A model generated the notes under the pieces. It was not told the origin of the DNA. It did no database searches and saw nothing but the letters and a program-made list of their open reading frames with translations. From Sipunculus nudus (taxonomy: Eukaryota > Annelida > Sipuncula > Golfingiida > Sipunculidae): a stretch of 64,000 nt of DNA. The translations under genes were made by a program, and so were the position numbers. Shown in pieces: positions 1 to 11,580 of this stretch; the first letter of the stretch is position 1; each line of letters starts with the position of its first letter. The stretch covers positions 6,487,676 to 6,551,675 of the forward strand of contig CM049311.1 in the NCBI GenBank assembly GCA_026874595.1, read 5' to 3'.

Positions 1-2425
1 GTCATTTGTCTTTGACAAAGAAGTATCAATGATGGTTCACTCTTTACTAGGACAAGTAATTGTCGATGGGTACATACGGGAAAATACCGTATCGAATCTA
101 TACTTCCTGTAGTTTAAATAGTATTCACAAAATAAGCCATCGTCTACTCACACTCGTGGTGATTACGCTTGTTTGGTCGATCAAATCAGTTATTTGTAAA
201 TTACTTGGCGGACTCGAATTATCACTATGTGCTCGGAGGGTCTTCCAAAGAAATTATTTGTGAAGTATTTCCTTCGAATAAATATAAGTAAATATCGGAA
301 ATATAATATCTGGCGAGCTACATCTTTACTTTATCGTAATTGTAAAATTATCAGAAGCAGTCAAACGAAACAAATTGGATTTTGACAGGAAGATGATTAA
401 TGTTTTTGATGAGTACTTTGCTAAAGGAACGGTATATACATTTTTCCATAATTTGGACCTAATTTGTTTAATATCGATCATTTTCCATGCGGGTTAGTCT
501 CCTCGTGAAGATCAAGGACGCGAATGCTGTTTTTATTTTTTCGACAGATCTTACTATACTCACCTTCTGCCCGTCATAAAGGCAGAATCTGTGCCGCAAA
601 ATGCTACAATTCATGATGCACTACTGCAGCACTGATTTTGGATTCACGATGTATTGAGAAAATAGAAGGGGCGCGATTCTTATCATCATTTGTTTTGAGA
701 GCTTGAGCTTGACAGAGAGGCATTATACCTACTTCAGGACGTCAGCAGAAAATCTTGAACACGCGCTGTGACACAGAAAAATGCCGTTATACGAGATCCA
801 TGGGAAGCCAAGCAGATATGGGCAATGATTTTTCCTTACTACTGCCTCTCCATTTTGTGCCCTATTTACGACTTACTGCATTAGAGCTCACTGGCCAGAG
901 ATCACCTTATGTCCACAACCCCAGGTTTTGCGCAATTCGCGGCCACAGGTTCACTTTATTCCCTATTGAGTCCAACATCAACTAGAATACGGGCATGGAT
1001 TGTGTGGCAAGGGAAAAAGAGTGAGGTGTATTGCACATTAGCATTGATGTCTGCAGCCGAAATGTGTATGTAGGTTGCGCCACCTACCACAAAATCAAGA
1101 AAGCTGTCCAAGTTGTACACATATGCAAATTGTAAGGCAGATAAGTCAAACCACTACTTATTTTATCCAACAGCAGACAAACAGAAGGATGGTGTGCAAA
1201 ATGGTGGCAGGTGGCGCCACCAATTTTGTGTATAATTAGGAGCTATGTTAAATCTATACACAGGCAAAATGTCAGGGGGATATGTCAAACCAGTAATTTG
1301 CTTACATACAAAGCAACGGAGCTACGCTACTCACACAGAGGTAATCCACTGCAGTCGTCCAAGGTCTCTTATCGTGTAACTGCTGCTTTATACAGCAAGG
1401 TTTTCTGGGTTAGAACACTAGGGTGCGCAGAGAGCAACGAATTGTTATCAGAACAATAAGGGCGTATTATCGTATTGTGCATCCAGCTCCACTCCTCTTG
1501 TTGGGCTGATAGCACCGTTACACAGGGTCAAGAACCAGACCAACGAGAGCGGGTGTCCTGGTATAAACATCATTTTCGTAATGCCGTCTGAGCTTCATTT
1601 ATATAAAGTACCCTAATTAAGCTTTCACGTTGCTTCAGTTATATAATTTCTCCGAATTATTTTCACAGTAGATGGCTATAACAGGGCCAGTATTTTAATA
1701 GAGATAAAGCAGGGAATTAACGAAAGGTCATAACTCTGGGTCCCAAATAAAATAATGAGTCTCCTACATATCTCGGGATTTTGTAATCAAGTTTTATAGT
1801 ATCTAAGATTTTTGTAATCAAGTATTACAGTATTTCAGCAGTTATAAAGACAGTACTGTTTCATGTATACATTTAAGGGGCTACCATAGAGTCAGTTCTG
1901 CTTTTGGGTACCAAGAACAATTGTACAATGGCTCACCTTTCTTGCAAGAAGTTTCACAGAGTCACAGTCTGAAGTTCACCATTCTCGGCACCTCTGTGGG
2001 GTGCCCGTGCACTGCTGGTACCCCTCGGTCTCTATAAAGCCTCTGCCCACTGGAAACAGTCTTTCAATGCAAAACATCAGCATTCTGAGTGTACCAAAGT
2101 TCATGCCATGGTTTAGTGTGCATTTAAAAGTCTATAGTTGACAAAACCAGTAAAGTTAATGAAATAAATGCGGCTCTTGGACTTGATTCAGTGCAGCACA
2201 TAGTAACAGGCATGTTGTACAGCCCTCAGGCTTCTTAAAGTTCATGTTGAGAGAGTTTCATGTTTCCTCAAGCAGAGCTGCTGGCCAACTGCCTTATTCT
2301 TGCTAAAAGGAGCCTTGACAACAGTTCTCGGCACACTGAGCAGAACCAGTGAAATATAGCAGCCCTATTCTTGGTTAAGGGGTATTGTTATAGGTCTTTG
2401 ACACAAAGACTACCTGGGGTTTTTT
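1..2425. other. No gene recognised; unique-looking AT-rich DNA
   Basis: Only short, unrecognised open frames occur here and none has convincing protein character. One copy of the 12-bp palindrome GGTGGCGCCACC lies at 1210-1221, and a related GGTTGCGCCACC lies about 140 bp upstream of it. An 18-nt word at 1536-1553 (CAGACCAACGAGAGCGGG) recurs at 36378-36395, so part of this stretch is probably old dispersed repeat. Confidence 0.5.
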
Positions 2426-3479
2426 TGTTACACCTCACTGGACACAGGTCATTGTTACCAGTGTGGTCAAAGTGATACAAAACAAGTACATTGGACTCAA
2501 AACAACTGGCTGTGTCTCCCACTGTACATTGTCACACACAGAATAAATGTATCACAATTGATTATATATGCACAATAAAATATATCTTAGGGGATCTGTG
2601 TGACAACTGTACACTTTGTTTTGTTTTGTGGTTCTGTAGAGACGTTGATGACGTCGGGGGTCCTACAGGTTACCGGTTTTGAGGACACAGGAGAACACAT
2701 GGGGACAATCGAACGGACAGCGTTGAAGCATTACACCACAGAAGACAACAGACAAACATGGGACTCTTTATATTAACTGGAACATGTTTCTTTTGTGAAC
2801 GGTACAACACCACGTCGTGTACAGCTATAAAAGCATCACATGCCCGATCCCGTATGGGCTGCAATTATTATTTGAACTGTCGTGGTGCTCGCAAGGCCTG
2901 GTTTTGGACATTCAAACATTGTTTCGTTTGGAATGGACTTTTTATCGTGAACGGCTCCTACGCAGCTCCAGGGGTCGTACCTGCACTTGTACTCGCACTC
3001 GCACTAAGTGATTTATTGATAGGAGGCACGCCTACTACACTTCAAATAAGTATTCTATAATATGGGTGTCTCACTTGGACAGAATTTTATGTGAACCTAA
3101 CATTTTGTATTCTTGTATATATTGTATATCAACATTTGTTTATTATAAATATTATCATTTAAAGAGTCTTCAGTTGAGTTGGTTGCGTGTGGAACCCGGT
3201 TGAAAGTTTAGTTACACGTAACATTTTACATACTTGTATTGATTTGCTGTTGTACTGTTGTTATACTGTGAAATTGTATTGATTTAGTGTATTGTAATGT
3301 TAGGATTGTTTTAAGAATAAATTATAGTTATTTGTTAACAAAAAAACACTGACTTCCTTATTCATTCCCCAAGACATTTCACGCTGCCTAGTGTTACAGA
3401 ATCTGATTTTTTTTATCTCCATTACAAAATTTATGTTCATCACGCATACGTGATCTGTTGATATTAGGCTTCCGTAACA
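2426..3479 (+). mobile_element. 5' LTR of a Ty3/Gypsy-type retrotransposon (left edge uncertain)
   Basis: The right part (about 3260-3479) is clearly the same sequence as the inverted LTR at 4105-4905. It holds the polyadenylation-like AATAAA near 3320, a poly-A/T junction and the terminal CCGTAACA, and it ends 6 bp before a primer-binding site. The left part does not align by eye with the other LTR copies in the window, so the U3 region is divergent or replaced. TGTTAC at 2426 is the best candidate for the canonical TG start, giving an LTR of about 1.05 kb against about 0.8 kb for the solo copy. A TATAAAAG lies at 2826-2833 and could be the LTR promoter. Open frames inside 2670-3060 are not taken as genes. 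Confidence 0.6.
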
Positions 3480-3485
3480 TAAAAC

Positions 3486-3503
3486 TGGGGGCTCGTCCGG
3501 GAT
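3486..3503 (+). promoter_or_regulatory. Primer-binding site, tRNA-Pro type
   Basis: The 18 bases TGGGGGCTCGTCCGGGAT are the exact complement expected for the 3' end of tRNA-Pro, a primer used by many LTR retroelements. The site lies 6 bp after the CA end of the LTR, where minus-strand DNA synthesis would start. Confidence 0.9.
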
Positions 3504-3647
3504 GCTTTATATTTTGAAATTTATAAGGCCTTGACCTAGACACTTTGTTTTATCATACATTGTTTAAAGATTTCACATTGTTTATATTACATTTTTTACA
3601 AAATTTATATCTGTGTGTGTTTTTTTTTATTTTGTTAACATCTTAAC

Positions 3648-5345
3648 ATGGCTGATTTCAAACCTGAGACATTTGTTTAGGATCCTCACCCACATCAACT
3701 TTAAGAGTTGACAAAAGATCAGTTGTTGCGTTTGGGACAACACTTAGGGCTAAGAGTGAAAAAAGCTTTGAGAAAGCCTGATATCATTGCTAAAGTCATG
3801 CAGGATCTAATTAGCAAAGGTTTAATTGGAGAGAATGAAGTGGAAACATCAAAAGATGATAGCCTTGTTAGAATAGTTAGAATTTAAAAAAGTTAAAAAT
3901 ACAAGAAAGGTTGGAAAGAGAAAGACTAGAAAAAGAAAAAGAATTTGAGTTAAAACGACTGGAGTTAGAAAGACTTAAATTAGAACATAGTCTAAGTGCT
4001 CAGTTTTGATGTTACTGAACACATCAGACTTGTCCCACCTTTTCAAGAAAAAGAGGTTGATAAATATTTCTTACACTTGTTAGAAGGTAACTCAAAATTT
4101 AAATTGTTACGGAACCTAATAAAAACAGATCACGTATGCGTGATGAGCACTAATTTTGTAATGGAGATAAAAAAATCAGATTCTGTAACACTAGGCAGCG
4201 AGAAATGTCTAGGGGAATGAAAACAGAAGTCAGTGGTTTTTTTTGTTAACAAATAAATTTAATTTATTCTTAAAACAACCCAAACAATTCAATACACTAA
4301 ATCAATACAATTATACTGTAAAACAGCGTTATAGCAACAAGTCAATACAATCACACAGAAAGATAATGGTATAATACCTGGATACCAATACCGTCACCAC
4401 GATATGTCCTTTAAATGTAAACTCTCGGAGAATGACAGTCTTGTAGAAAGTTCTTTCAACAACCCAGAAAGTAAACTGAAGTCCAAAGGCTTAAATCCAG
4501 GAGAAAGTCTTTGAAAATTTATAATTGCCGCATTCGTCGGATAAGGTTTCAGAATCTGACACACGCTTCTACGTCCGCTGGAATCTGCTCTGCTGTCTGC
4601 CCTCAGGTTTAAAAAAAACAGCCCCTTTATTTACCTTCTAATCCAAAGCCGGAAATTTTCCACTTCTCGAACAATCTATAAGGTCTTGCACAACACGCGT
4701 TTCAGGAATTCTCTAGAAAGACATATCCGTGTCTCTGCACACCAGGTTCGTCACGTGACCCACGACCAAGCGTAAAAGCTCAAGGCTCACATGACAACGA
4801 GAGTCCAACCAGTACGGATTAAACATAAAATGCAACACGCGGCCAGACACGAGTGCCACAAAAGGAGTTATGCCCATGTCACATTAAAAAAGAGCACCTG
4901 GAACAAAATGGTCTTAGGAAAATATGACTATGCTATTCCAAAGTGTATTGACTGGAAAGGTCAGAGCAATTTATAGTAGAAGCTGCTGCTGACCATGACC
5001 AGGTTGAACGGTTAATGCTAAAAGGTTATGAGTTAGTTCCGGAGGCTAACCGCCAGAAATTCAGAAATTGTAAAAAGCGCAAAAATCAGACCTTTGTTGA
5101 ATTTGCAAGGAGTAAAGAGCAGATGTTTGATCGCTGGTGCAGTTCTAAAAATGTAATGAAAGATTATGAAAATTTGCGCCAGTTGATTTAGGTTGAAGAA
5201 TTTAAGCGCAGATGTTAAAACTTTTCTTGATGAGAAAAATTCTGAAACGCTTGACATTGCTGCTCAATTAGCTGATGATTATTCATTAACCCACAAAATG
5301 TCCTTTACTAGCAAATCAAATCAGTCATTCACAAACAAGAATGTA
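3648..5345 (+). pseudogene. gag: Broken gag of the LTR retrotransposon, split by a solo LTR
   Basis: An ATG at 3648 follows the primer-binding site at the expected distance. The frame meets a stop at codon 11 and continues with frameshifts through a charged Leu/Glu/Lys-rich coiled-coil segment (about 3890-3990). It then enters a conserved capsid-like stretch at 3996-4104 containing the words RLVPPFQEKEVDKYF. An 801-bp antisense LTR (4105-4905) interrupts it. Capsid homology resumes from about 4906 to 5345 with VPEANRQKFRNCKK, FDRWCSS and LADDYSLTHK in shifted frames, again with stops. I recognise this as the SCAN-like gag type of animal Ty3/Gypsy elements from general family knowledge. No protease, reverse transcriptase or integrase sequence follows, so the element is truncated and dead. 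No right-hand LTR was found next to it. Confidence 0.85.
4105..4905 (-). mobile_element. Antisense solo LTR inserted in gag
   Basis: Read on the minus strand, the segment starts TGTTCCAGGTGCTC and ends TTCCGTAACA. It is collinear with the LTR that begins at 55547 and with the one ending at 58069. The flanking bases are AAAT on both sides (4101-4104 and 4906-4909), a 4-bp target duplication. It has a TATA-like AAATAAAGG near 4624-4635 and an AATAAA. With one LTR and no interior it is a solo LTR, normally the product of LTR-LTR recombination. Its 3' portion matches the host element's own 5' LTR, so a family member jumped into a sibling. Confidence 0.88.
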
Positions 5346-7380
5346 CATCAGTATGGTCAAAAGAGCTTTATAATTATATATCAAATTTTGTCAGACATAT
5401 TTACAAACCAGGTAGTTTCAAGCAACATGTTACTGCACTAATCATGTAACACTGTCTGAACAATATGCGCTTTGCTCCTTTACCCATGGACCGTGGGTCT
5501 TGTATAAACAACCTAACGGTTGCACGCACCTTGTACTTTGTCTTTACGTTATAATAAAGAGCAAACAAACCGGAAAAAAATACAACCATTTTGTAACCAA
5601 GCATTGCCGCTTAACAAAACTTCTTCATTGTATACCGATATGAAAACCATACCATTTCAATCAGACAGTCTTACCTGATGAGTGCAACAAAATGTTGCAG
5701 GAAACATCGTTGTAATGATGTTTGTCAAACTTTGATTCCTTTGAAACTTCTGACCGATTTACTGCCGGGGCAATGACAATCCCGGCTAATGATATTCTTC
5801 CTGGGATACAAATAACTTCCGGGGCAAAAGATACTTCGGCATTCAAGGAAAATGTTAACCCGACTTAAGATATCCGCTTAGTGACCGAAATGTTCCAATC
5901 GAAATAGATTAATTCACTGTACAGCGCCCTGGAGGTCGCTTGCATTATCTTTATACGACATCATGACAAAGATAATTCATCCTTAACACACCTGTATGTA
6001 TATATGTGTATAATAACCTTTATATCAGCTGATTACAAGTGAAATGTGAGGTATGCGGCTAATGCTTGGGGCCAGACGTCTGAAGACATTCCTGAGTAAA
6101 ATCACAGGTTTACCCATCTGATCCTGGTGGCAAGGTGTCAGTCCTGTCCAAAGTTTGCGTTGCGTATATATGACATTGTGCTACACCCCATTTTAAAGGT
6201 ATTTGTCCTCGCAGTGACAGCACCTATATCAGACTTAATAAAATTTAATGTACATCTTTTTGATTTTTTGTTGTTTTTTAAATTTGCGGGCAGTTTACCA
6301 TATAAATACCGAACTGCCTTCGGCAAAGACCGGAATGACTGCGTGATCGTTGGTTATTCACAATGTAGTCTAATCAATGAACGATTTTTTTTCAGTGGAG
6401 GTACGACAAAATGTTATCAGAGGTTTCTCACCTGAAACAGATTCGTTCGTGGTGTCTAAGTACAGTAATTAAACCCCACCCAATACCATCCATTAAAAAG
6501 TGTCAAATTCACCCTAAATCTCAAAGGCCGCCATTAATAGGGTCTATACATTTGAAAAGCCACATATTCCATAACTAATTGACATAGAAACACATTTAAG
6601 TTGTCATTTCCATCTAACATGAGGAAACGTCTGAGTCATAAAAGGTACATATCATGCATTAAGGTCGATTCAATGTCAAATTTGGTAGAATAAAAGCTAA
6701 ACCCGCCATGATATTACGATTTTTTTCAATAGAATGTTATTAAAACAAATTTGGAGTATTATTAACATTGGACATTAGGTCTCTTTGAAATAGGCGATGC
6801 ATCTGAGGTAAAAATAAGTTCATGTCATGCATTAATGGTAAGGCAAAGTCTGATTTAAAAACACCAATACTTCCTTTGATATTGCATGTTTTTGCAACAA
6901 AGTGACATTGAAGGTGTCACTTATAGCTCACATTAGATTGCCAATCGCAATCCTGAGGTCAGGACAGGTACATATCATACATAACTCGTTATGATATGGT
7001 ATGTATTTGGAAAAAAATGACACCAATGATGTATACATATGTCACTTCAACCTGTTGCATCATGCCCAGGCATAATGTGCAAAGAGTTTAAAATGTGCAA
7101 ACATGTGCTTGTAACAAGACGTGATTAATAATTTAATATGAATCCTTCATTTCATTTGTATGTAAAGTCCATCTCCATCCCATGACGTTGTACACCAGTT
7201 CATATTTTTAGAACATAATAATCATCTTCTTCATCATCATGATCACCATCATAATTATCCTGATCCTTGTGTCTGCTCTTAGTTTGTGTTCAATTCATGG
7301 AAATAATTACTGTGCATTGGTAACATAATGATGAAGACATGATGCGTTCCAAATATGACCTACAAGGTATCACAATATGA
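5346..7380. other. No gene recognised
   Basis: The segment follows the truncated gag. No pol-like sequence could be seen in any frame. Short frames near 5661-5846 and 6127-6435 have no recognisable domain. A few phrases such as ACATATCATGCATTAA recur loosely between 6640 and 6980, suggesting old degenerate repeat. Confidence 0.5.
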
Positions 7381-7414
7381 GTAAGATTCTTTGCCAGCTG
7401 GAAGAGACACATTA

Positions 7415-7680
7415 ATGTTTTTCTATGTCATTTTCTTGCAAACACATGCCATATCATGGACAGTTTGACTGTTTTCCTAAAAACTTGACCTTGAACTTAA
7501 TGCGTGATATAAACCTTTCCTGGCTTCAAAACAATCATCAAATGAATGTGCGTTCAAATTCAAAAGGCAATAACACTTTTAATGTGTTCCTATGTGACTT
7601 TCTTGCAAAACATGCTGTATCATGGCGATTTCTGCTAATTCCCTACCGATTATGGCATTGACCCTGACCTTATTTTAACC
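7415..7680. repeat. Two-copy tandem duplication, ~169 bp
   Basis: The phrase around 7421 (CTATGTCATTTTCTTGCAAA, then ATGCCATATCATGG) recurs around 7590 (CTATGTGACTTTCTTGCAAA, then ATGCTGTATCATGG). Both are followed by a TTGACC..GACCTTA-type phrase. The spacing is about 169 bp and the copies are diverged. Confidence 0.55.
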
Positions 7681-7828
7681 CGTCCCTTATTCCAGCTACC
7701 TCAACTCTTTGTAAGGGAATCATACAAATGTTAGCGACATAAATCCCCTCCCCCCCTCCCGCTATTCCGGTCCTGGGGGCTTTTTTTTTTGTTTTTGTAA
7801 CCTTTCAAAAAAGGTTGCTGCGGCTGAA

Positions 7829-7844
7829 GGGGGGGGGGGGGGGG
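7829..7844 (+). repeat. G16 homopolymer
   Basis: A run of 16 G follows a T/A-rich segment. It lies between partly inverted phrases (CCGGTCCTGGGGGCTTTTTT upstream, AAAAAAGCCCGGCTACCGG downstream), so it may mark a small degenerate hairpin element. Confidence 0.85.
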
Positions 7845-8327
7845 TTCCAGAAAAAAGCCCGGCTACCGGGTTTGTCAGCTTGTTTAAAATAAATGTGTGC
7901 GTGTGAGAACATAGACTGCTTAAATCATATAATTTGCTTACAATAAACAAACTCAGGTCTTTGTTTAATCATTTTGAAATTACTTGAAACATTAAAAAAG
8001 GAGCAGGTAGCCATTTATTAATTCCGCTTGGGGCCATTATTTCGCCTGAAATCTGAAAATTATAAGTCAATCAAAATTATTACTGCTCCCTTGTGACCTT
8101 GACTCCAAAATAACATGTCATTTTTGTCAGAAACTTGATTGCGTCGGTTGGTAACCGTGCTCCTTGGTATTTTTGTTTGATAATCTTATTTAAGCAAGAA
8201 AACTTGTGAGCAGTCGTAATTAAGGGTATATCAGCTTGATGAATTTGCTCATGTTGTCAAAGGAGGGTAAAGTGCTTTGGATTTCTTGCAGACCATCTGG
8301 CAAACAGTGCTCCTCGTCTTTATATAA

Positions 8328-8483
8328 TGTTACGAAGACAAATTGCTCAGGGGAAGACATTGGGCCGATCCAGGATTCAAACCCATGTCGGTGGCGCACA
8401 TCTCCGGCGTACCAACCGCTTTGCTAGAAAAGCAAGCTTCCCTAGCGAGACAGTTCGGTCCGCTTTTATGTCACCACGTAACA
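8328..8483 (-). repeat. TRIM 3' LTR
   Basis: This 156-bp LTR starts TGTTACGTGGTGACATAAAA and ends TTCGTAACA on the minus strand. It keeps the A box (8426-8415, TAGCAAAGCGGT) and B box (8383-8373, GGTTTGAATCC), each with one mismatch to consensus. Confidence 0.85.
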
Positions 8484-8494
8484 CACCCCCTCTT
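8484..8494 (-). promoter_or_regulatory. TRIM polypurine tract
   Basis: AAGAGGGGGTG on the minus strand lies directly before the 3' LTR. This is where the plus-strand primer of LTR elements is expected. Confidence 0.8.
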
Positions 8495-8585
8495 AAGAGC
8501 ATTCTGCTATCAGATCAAGATAATTATCCCAGGAGTCAAACTTTGGTGAGCTTATTCCGTTGGCCACAAAGTTTACCGTCACGTT

Positions 8586-8598
8586 GGACGAGCCCCCA
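8586..8598 (-). promoter_or_regulatory. TRIM primer-binding site, tRNA-Pro type
   Basis: The minus strand reads TGGGGGCTCGTCC three bases after the 5' LTR. It is identical to the first 13 bases of the primer-binding site at 3486-3503. The next five bases diverge. Confidence 0.85.
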
Positions 8599-8601
8599 TT
8601 T

Positions 8602-8761
8602 TGTTTAGAAGATAAATTAATTGTACAGCTGAAAACATTGGACCGATCCCAGATTCGAACCCATGTCGGTGGCGCACAAGTCCGGCGTACCACCCGCTTC
8701 GCTAGCAAAACCAGCTTCATTGGCGAGAGAGTTCGATCCGCTTTTATGTCACCCCGTGACA
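8602..8761 (-). repeat. TRIM 5' LTR
   Basis: This 160-bp LTR is a direct repeat of 8328-8483. Read on the minus strand it starts TGTCACGGGGTGACATAAAA and ends TTCTAAACA. It differs from its partner at many positions, so insertion is not recent. Confidence 0.85.
8651..8704 (-). promoter_or_regulatory. tRNA-like polymerase III promoter (A and B boxes) in TRIM 5' LTR
   Basis: The A box TAGCGAAGCGGG (8704-8693) fits TRGCNNAGYNGG at every position. The B box GGTTCGAATCT (8661-8651) fits GGTTCGANTCC except at the last base. They are 31 nt apart, normal for a tRNA. The intervening CGCCGGACTTGT resembles an anticodon arm, but the complete cloverleaf is not preserved. This is a tRNA-derived segment, not a tRNA gene. 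Confidence 0.7.
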
Positions 8762-8765
8762 ATAA

Positions 8766-11580
8766 ATATACGAATACTGTGCTAGGCACAGCCGCAATGA
8801 TCTTCGTAGTTCGGCATGTACACGAAATATGACATAAGCGAAGGCAGAGCCTCGACACCCTTTTAGTTCACCTGAGGAAAGCTGCTGGCAGCGTCAGCCG
8901 TATTGGTCTTTTGACTATCCTGTCCGAGCTTGTCAGAATGTCAGGTGACTCCATGACACTATGTTGGCCCGTATATAGGGCTGAACGATTATAAGTCCGA
9001 CCATTTCCCAGTTCGGAAGCTGTGAATCAAGTTAGCGTCTTAGCAACTACTCTCTGCAACCTTACGTTCCTAGCCACCTGTTTTACTACATTTTAACCAG
9101 TCCTGTTGGGATCACTGAGCGTTACATATTAACAGTCTGAAAAAGACTATTTAACATGGATTACGAATTTATGTTTTGTTAATAAATTCCAAAAGTACGT
9201 GTCATTTCGAAGCTGGTACAACGTTTTTATAATAGTACACATGCTAAAGATATCCAATAGCCAAAACGAGGATTCTAGTTTTATCGTATCGTTTTTCATT
9301 CATGTTGACAATTCGGTCTATTTCATACAGTAATAATATTTCTAAAATTTTATATGAGACAAAGACATGGTAGAAAAAAACAAGATCCCGAATATTGCCT
9401 TTTGATTATTATCAGTCCGTTAGTTCGTGACTCTTTCTTAATGGGTGCTTAATTAATATCTATTTTAAATTTATATTTTGAAAATGTTTTTTAGAAATTA
9501 AAATGAATCAATCGAGACATATTCGATCCGAAGTGATATTCTGGGCCTGATATGAATTGAAAATTTGGATTTGACGAAGGGTTGTTGTGTCGAGCATAAT
9601 ACGTCACGGTATAGTACCCGATCCGCTTCACGTTGCGGTAAACCGGTGCAGAACGGGCTGTGTACATGTATTAACGACTTCAAAGTCACGATGCACACAT
9701 AAAATATACAACTGATATAAAACAAAGTTTAATATGTAACAATCCTTCGTTTTCTAAGCGCAGCCAATTTAATCAGTCCGCGACGAAATATATGCTTCAT
9801 GATTTTTGGCATTAACTTTGTTAACCTTGTTATTAATAAATCCACAATACGACAACACACAATGGCTGCTTCTTTCAGAGAACATGGAAAAGTTTTATGC
9901 AATTGCATATTAAATAAGCAGTACAAGTAACTATATTTTTTCACAAAACCGGAACAGATTTCAATTACAGATTATATCTAATTACTTTCTGTTGTTAAGT
10001 TTTTCATAACTTTCCTCGCAGAAGATTAATGCCCGGTTATATTCTGCATTTACAAATTAATCTGGTGTTTCAAAACGTTATATTGAAAGTGTAAACGACA
10101 TTAGACAAATTATCCTCCAGTTGAAAAGAGGACGTTTCCTAAAACCACTCGTTCTAATACTGTATTTATCTATCTTTATAAATATCATGTAATTTTCTGT
10201 TCTGCCTCAGATGTTTCTCTCTTATACAATTACGCCTTTACTGAATCTCTGTTCCCATTGAACAAGGATCAGAGTTCTATTTTTAATTCAGTAACAGTGA
10301 TGCATTATTTCAAAATCTAAATGGTATCATTAAATATAAATGAAAAAAACATAAATTATATACTTATATTATCTTACTTTGAGTACATTTTACGAAAAAG
10401 CGTTATTTACTTTCTGTATATTGTGGTATATTGTGGATTTCTCCGTGGCTAAGCCTCGACCAAAAACGTGTTAGGTCTTGAACTTTCATAAATGTCATTT
10501 CCAATATTTTCTCAGTTATCCTGACACTTCCTTTTTTTCCAGCAGTTGATTGCAGCGCCCTCTCTCAAAATACACCAGGTCATTCACGATTATATTACAC
10601 GTTGTTGTACACTGCTTTACCATTAATACAGGGCCCAACGTCTAAAGCTCCCATACCGTAACTGTTAAAATCTGCCTGTATTATGTCTCTGGAAAACTAA
10701 GATTATGACTTCTTTATATGGCCATATAAAACTAATTTTTATATATTATACAACGTGTATCTCCTTTTCATACATTTCTTACACCAATGCAATGAAGCAA
10801 AAAATGACCTTATCAGTCCTACACAAGCATTTGAATAGCGTGTCTTTTACTGGTCATACAATAAAACAAATAATAGGCCATTACAGCCAGTTTTTGGCTT
10901 AGATTGTAATAAAGCATATAAAACCGATCAATGTTTTTTTTTATTTCTCAAAACTGGCATAATGACAAGAGCCAACCACCGCTGGCCAAACTATTATAAT
11001 CTTTTCATTTCCAACACTCTCTGACCCCGGGTAAAGGACTGGCAATGATTGTGGCCCATCTTGACTCACCCGTGAAAAATCTCGTCAAGGTCAAATCTAA
11101 CTAAGTCCCGCGGACCTGTCCAAAAGCCAGCACGGATACCATGATATATCTGAGTAGACGGACAAGACAAAATATACCTTTTCCCTAAAAAAAAATAAAA
11201 TGGATAGTAAGTGAATAGACAGCAAAGACAAGGACATTTAAATGATTTCACTATCTAGGAAATGCAGGATCTAGATTTAAAGTAAAAGGGACGATGCCAA
11301 GTGTGTCCTAAGTGCGCATTTCCATATTTTGTTCATCAACCTTGAGGAATTCAAGATAATTTCGCGAAAGGTCTTTGCAGTGCCATCTGATAAAAAATTC
11401 TCCGTATATGCAGGAAGCAGACTCGGCCTGTGGATTAGCCTGTCCCCCGCGTGTAGCTGTGGACCCGTCCCAGTTCAAGAATGGGTAAATTGCTTGTACA
11501 CATAATAATCAGATCATCGGGAATTCCCCGGCCTCCATAATGCATATTATTTTGCTTACTGACAGATATTTTCACTCACT
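8766..11580. other. No gene recognised
   Basis: AT-rich sequence with only short, unrecognised frames on either strand. No RNA gene, inverted repeat or tandem array could be seen apart from poly-A/T stretches. Confidence 0.5.

Larger units (their letters stand above)
8328..8761 (-). mobile_element. Complete TRIM (miniature LTR retrotransposon) with tRNA-like LTRs
   Basis: On the minus strand the order is: 5' LTR (8761-8602, 160 bp), AAA, primer-binding site (8598-8586), interior of about 92 bp, polypurine tract (8494-8484), 3' LTR (8483-8328, 156 bp). The LTRs start TGTCACG or TGTTACG and end AACA. The flanks are ATAA on both sides (8324-8327 and 8762-8765), a 4-bp target duplication. The element is 434 bp long and has no coding capacity, so it is non-autonomous. 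Each LTR contains tRNA-like A and B boxes, giving a possible internal polymerase III promoter. Minus-strand open frames overlapping it (about 8493-8858) are accidental. The structural call is strong because every landmark sits in the right order. Confidence 0.88.

Noticed and set aside
5661-5846. Possible pol remnant after gag
   Set aside because: No protease, reverse transcriptase or integrase motif could be recognised in any frame.
8630-8710. Functional tRNA gene
   Set aside because: The A and B boxes are good but the anticodon stem and acceptor are not formed. A direct-repeat partner shows it is part of an LTR.
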